Below are positions 62,690 through 64,000 of a stretch of 64,000 nt of DNA, one piece after another. The stretch is from Cloacibacterium caeni. Its GTDB lineage: Bacteria; Bacteroidota; Bacteroidia; Flavobacteriales; Weeksellaceae. The notes below the pieces were generated by a model. That model saw only the letters and a list, made by a program, of their open reading frames with translations, made no database searches and was not told the origin of the DNA. The stretch is taken from the NCBI RefSeq assembly GCF_907163125.1, contig NZ_OU015319.1, forward strand, positions 2,232,001 to 2,296,000, in the 5' to 3' direction. Both the position numbers and the translations under genes were made by a program. The first letter of the stretch is position 1, and each line of letters begins with the position of its first letter.

Positions 62690-63547
62690 ATGAAACCCAT
62701 CATCACCGCAACCGAACTTTCAGAAATTTTCCATCAAGAAAACTTAGTAATTCTTGATGCGAGAACGGGAAAAGAAGCTCGTGAAAATTATCTACAAAAT
62801 CACATCAAAGGCGCTAGATTTATAGACCTTGACAAAGATTTAGCAGAAATTGGCGAAAATGCAGCTTTCGGAGGAAGACATCCTTTGCCAAAGATTTCAA
62901 AATTTGCAGAGACTCTGCAAAATTTAGGAATTTCTGAAGATTCACATATTGTGGTGTATGACACTTCTAACGGTGCAAATGCCGCTGCAAGATGTTGGTG
63001 GATGTTAAAATCTTTTGGAGTTGAAAAAGTTCAGGTTTTGAGTGGTGGATTTCAAACGGCAGAAAAAGCAGGAATTCCTTTAAAATCTGGGGAAGAAATT
63101 TTTGAAAAAACTTCTTTTATCTTGAAAGAAAACTGGAGTTGGCCAACCTCAACTTTGGAAGAGGTAGAAAAAGAAATTTCAGAAAATTCTGCGATCGTCA
63201 TAGATGTACGAGATGCTTACAGATACCGTGGAGAAAGTGAACCAATAGATTTAGTAGCAGGACATATTCCTGGTGCGATTAACATTCCTTTTTCTGAAAA
63301 TTTAGATGAAAATGGATCGTTTCTATCACCCGAAACACTCAAAGAAAAATATCACAACTTATTATCAGATGCTTCGACTCCGCTCAGCATGACAAAAAAA
63401 CTAATCATTCACTGTGGTTCTGGAGTTACAGCTTGTCATACCATTTTGGCTTTAGATTATGCTGGTTTCCCAATTCCTAATTTATATGTTGGTTCTTGGA
63501 GCGAATGGAGCCGAAGAGAAGGTAAGGAAATTGCGAGAGAAGTTTAG
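62690..63547 (+). CDS. sseA: 3-mercaptopyruvate sulfurtransferase (two rhodanese domains)
   Basis: This 285-residue enzyme has an N-terminal inactive rhodanese domain and a C-terminal active one. The catalytic loop CGSGVTA has Cys242 and the mercaptopyruvate-type signature, so mercaptopyruvate is preferred over thiosulfate. The segment just before it, DASTPLSMTKK (227-237), is the translation of a dispersed repeat word (63371-63394). I start at ATG 62690; an in-frame TTG at 62666 is less likely. A partial duplicate of the start lies 194 bp upstream. Confidence 0.9.
   Translation: MKPIITATELSEIFHQENLVILDARTGKEARENYLQNHIKGARFIDLDKDLAEIGENAAFGGRHPLPKISKFAETLQNLGISEDSHIVVYDTSNGANAAARCWWMLKSFGVEKVQVLSGGFQTAEKAGIPLKSGEEIFEKTSFILKENWSWPTSTLEEVEKEISENSAIVIDVRDAYRYRGESEPIDLVAGHIPGAINIPFSENLDENGSFLSPETLKEKYHNLLSDASTPLSMTKKLIIHCGSGVTACHTILALDYAGFPIPNLYVGSWSEWSRREGKEIAREV
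63371..63394 (+). repeat. Dispersed-repeat fragment inside the sulfurtransferase gene
   Basis: GCTTCGACTCCGCTCAGC followed by ATGACA is a core word of extragenic repeats in many Bacteroidota. Here it is in frame and codes ASTPLSMT, just before the catalytic loop. Length is a multiple of three, so the gene stays open. Confidence 0.6.
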
Positions 63548-63655
63548 TTTTTAACGCAATGGCGCAAAGAAAATTTTTAAAGCTTTATGTTTTTAAGGCG
63601 CAAAAGAAATCCATAGATTTCAAAATCTTCCAAATCTTCCAAATTTTATAAATAA

Positions 63656-63681
63656 AAAACGCTGAAATTTTTCAGCGTTTT
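63656..63681. terminator. Bidirectional terminator between sseA and the DUF59 gene
   Basis: A perfect 12-bp stem (AAAACGCTGAAA / TTTCAGCGTTTT) with a 2-base centre has T- and A-runs on both sides. Confidence 0.8.
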
Positions 63682-63696
63682 CTATATTTTTTCAAC

Positions 63697-63731
63697 GGAT
63701 TGCTTCCTCACTTTATTCCTCGCAATGACGG
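63697..63731. repeat. Dispersed repeat fragment next to the DUF59 gene
   Basis: GGATTGCTTCCTCAC...CCTCGCAATGACGG is a known-type intergenic repeat word in Bacteroidota. It ends 1 bp before the stop of the DUF59 gene. Confidence 0.5.
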
Positions 63732-63732
63732 T

Positions 63733-64000
63733 TTAAAATAAAATTCCCAATTCAAATTTTGCTTCTTCACTCATCATATCTTTGTTCCAACTTGGTTCAA
63801 AAGTAAGCTCTAAATCTACAGATTTTACGTTTTCTACAGCTGCTACTTTCTCTTTCACTTCTTGTGGTAAAGATTCTGCAACAGGACAATTCGGTGTGGT
63901 TAAAGTCATCACTACTTTTACATCTCCATCTTCAGAAATTTGCACGTCATAAACCAATCCCAATTCGTAAATATCTACGGGAATTTCTGGGTCAAAAACC
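63733..64000 (-). CDS. DUF59/MIP18-family Fe-S assembly protein (5' end outside window)
   Basis: The frame is open to the right edge, reading VFDPEIPVDIYELGLVYDV at the first visible residues, which is the core of DUF59 (SufT/PaaD-like). TTPNCPVAE has the conserved Cys. Such proteins help assemble or deliver iron-sulfur clusters. About 89 residues are visible; only the first ten to twenty are missing. A TTG within the frame at 63963 is not the true start. Confidence 0.85.
   Translation of the reverse strand, partial: VFDPEIPVDIYELGLVYDVQISEDGDVKVVMTLTTPNCPVAESLPQEVKEKVAAVENVKSVDLELTFEPSWNKDMMSEEAKFELGILF

Noticed and set aside
1-64000. tRNA, rRNA, known riboswitch or prophage attachment site
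   Set aside because: I found no cloverleaf, rRNA core sequence, recognisable riboswitch core or integrase; small RNAs without strong sequence marks could be missed by eye.

Overview
This window looks like chromosomal DNA of a flavobacterium of the Bacteroidota, most like the Chryseobacterium/Cloacibacterium group (Weeksellaceae). The base composition is strongly AT-rich. Promoters have the Bacteroidota -7 box (TAnnTTTG, often followed by C) close to start codons, and Shine-Dalgarno sites are weak. Gene content is typical of the class: an XrtF-type exosortase, Alternative Complex III, Rho with a long disordered insert, DUF4271 next to hemD, DUF4293 next to rho, and DUF4296, DUF6146 and DUF6702 proteins. 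I see no rRNA, tRNA, CRISPR array, prophage or IS transposase; the genus is an inference.

Layout. 1-402: 5' part of an exosortase gene, cut by the window edge. 458-3998: an amino-sugar recycling cluster (AmgK-like sugar kinase, free-standing RapZ C-terminal domain, MurU-like nucleotidyltransferase). Its first two genes are separated by a tandem array of about 204-bp units, one of which carries a GxxExxY (PD-(D/E)XK-like) gene. 4077-5346: LOG-family and DUF6702 proteins. 5584-11967: a TonB-dependent receptor and a DUF5689 lipoprotein, divergent from a secreted EEP-family nuclease/phosphatase. 12063-15675: DUF6146 lipoprotein, superoxide dismutase, Rho and DUF4293. 15803-19964: ABC exporter, then the envelope-lipid group LUD-cdsA-psd on the minus strand. 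20099-28197: ftsH, rsfS, birA, an Lpt permease, tgt, DUF4296, a polyprenol-phosphate glycosyltransferase, DUF4271 and hemD. 28334-33813: oligopeptidase, a small unknown, an RprXY-like two-component system and a SPOR protein. 33994-42356: a complete actABCDEF operon for Alternative Complex III, with a monohaem cytochrome fused to the front of ActA and a strong terminator after actF. 42432-49606: lipoprotein, apt, K+ channel, TPR protein, ribH, LtaS-like enzyme and a zinc peptidase. 49660-55657: unknown secreted protein, SpoU methylase, mutS, TonB-C protein, DUF2809-DUF4403. 55763-64000: flavoprotein, thioesterase, thiL, LpxH-like phosphoesterase, pepT, HMG-CoA lyase, a small membrane protein, mercaptopyruvate sulfurtransferase and a DUF59 protein cut by the right edge.

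Most genes are housekeeping: respiration, envelope lipids, protein quality control, cofactor and tRNA modification, mismatch repair. The unusual material lies in repeats. The amgK-rapZ array repeats the rapZ start in every unit and has inverted ACCATTAAG/CTTAATGGT ends that also flank the GxxExxY gene, which suggests a small mobile or self-amplifying element. A shorter relative lies before the LOG gene. The sulfurtransferase start is duplicated 194 bp upstream, and a fragment of a dispersed palindromic repeat appears to be translated inside the same protein. Several hairpin repeats lie between genes.
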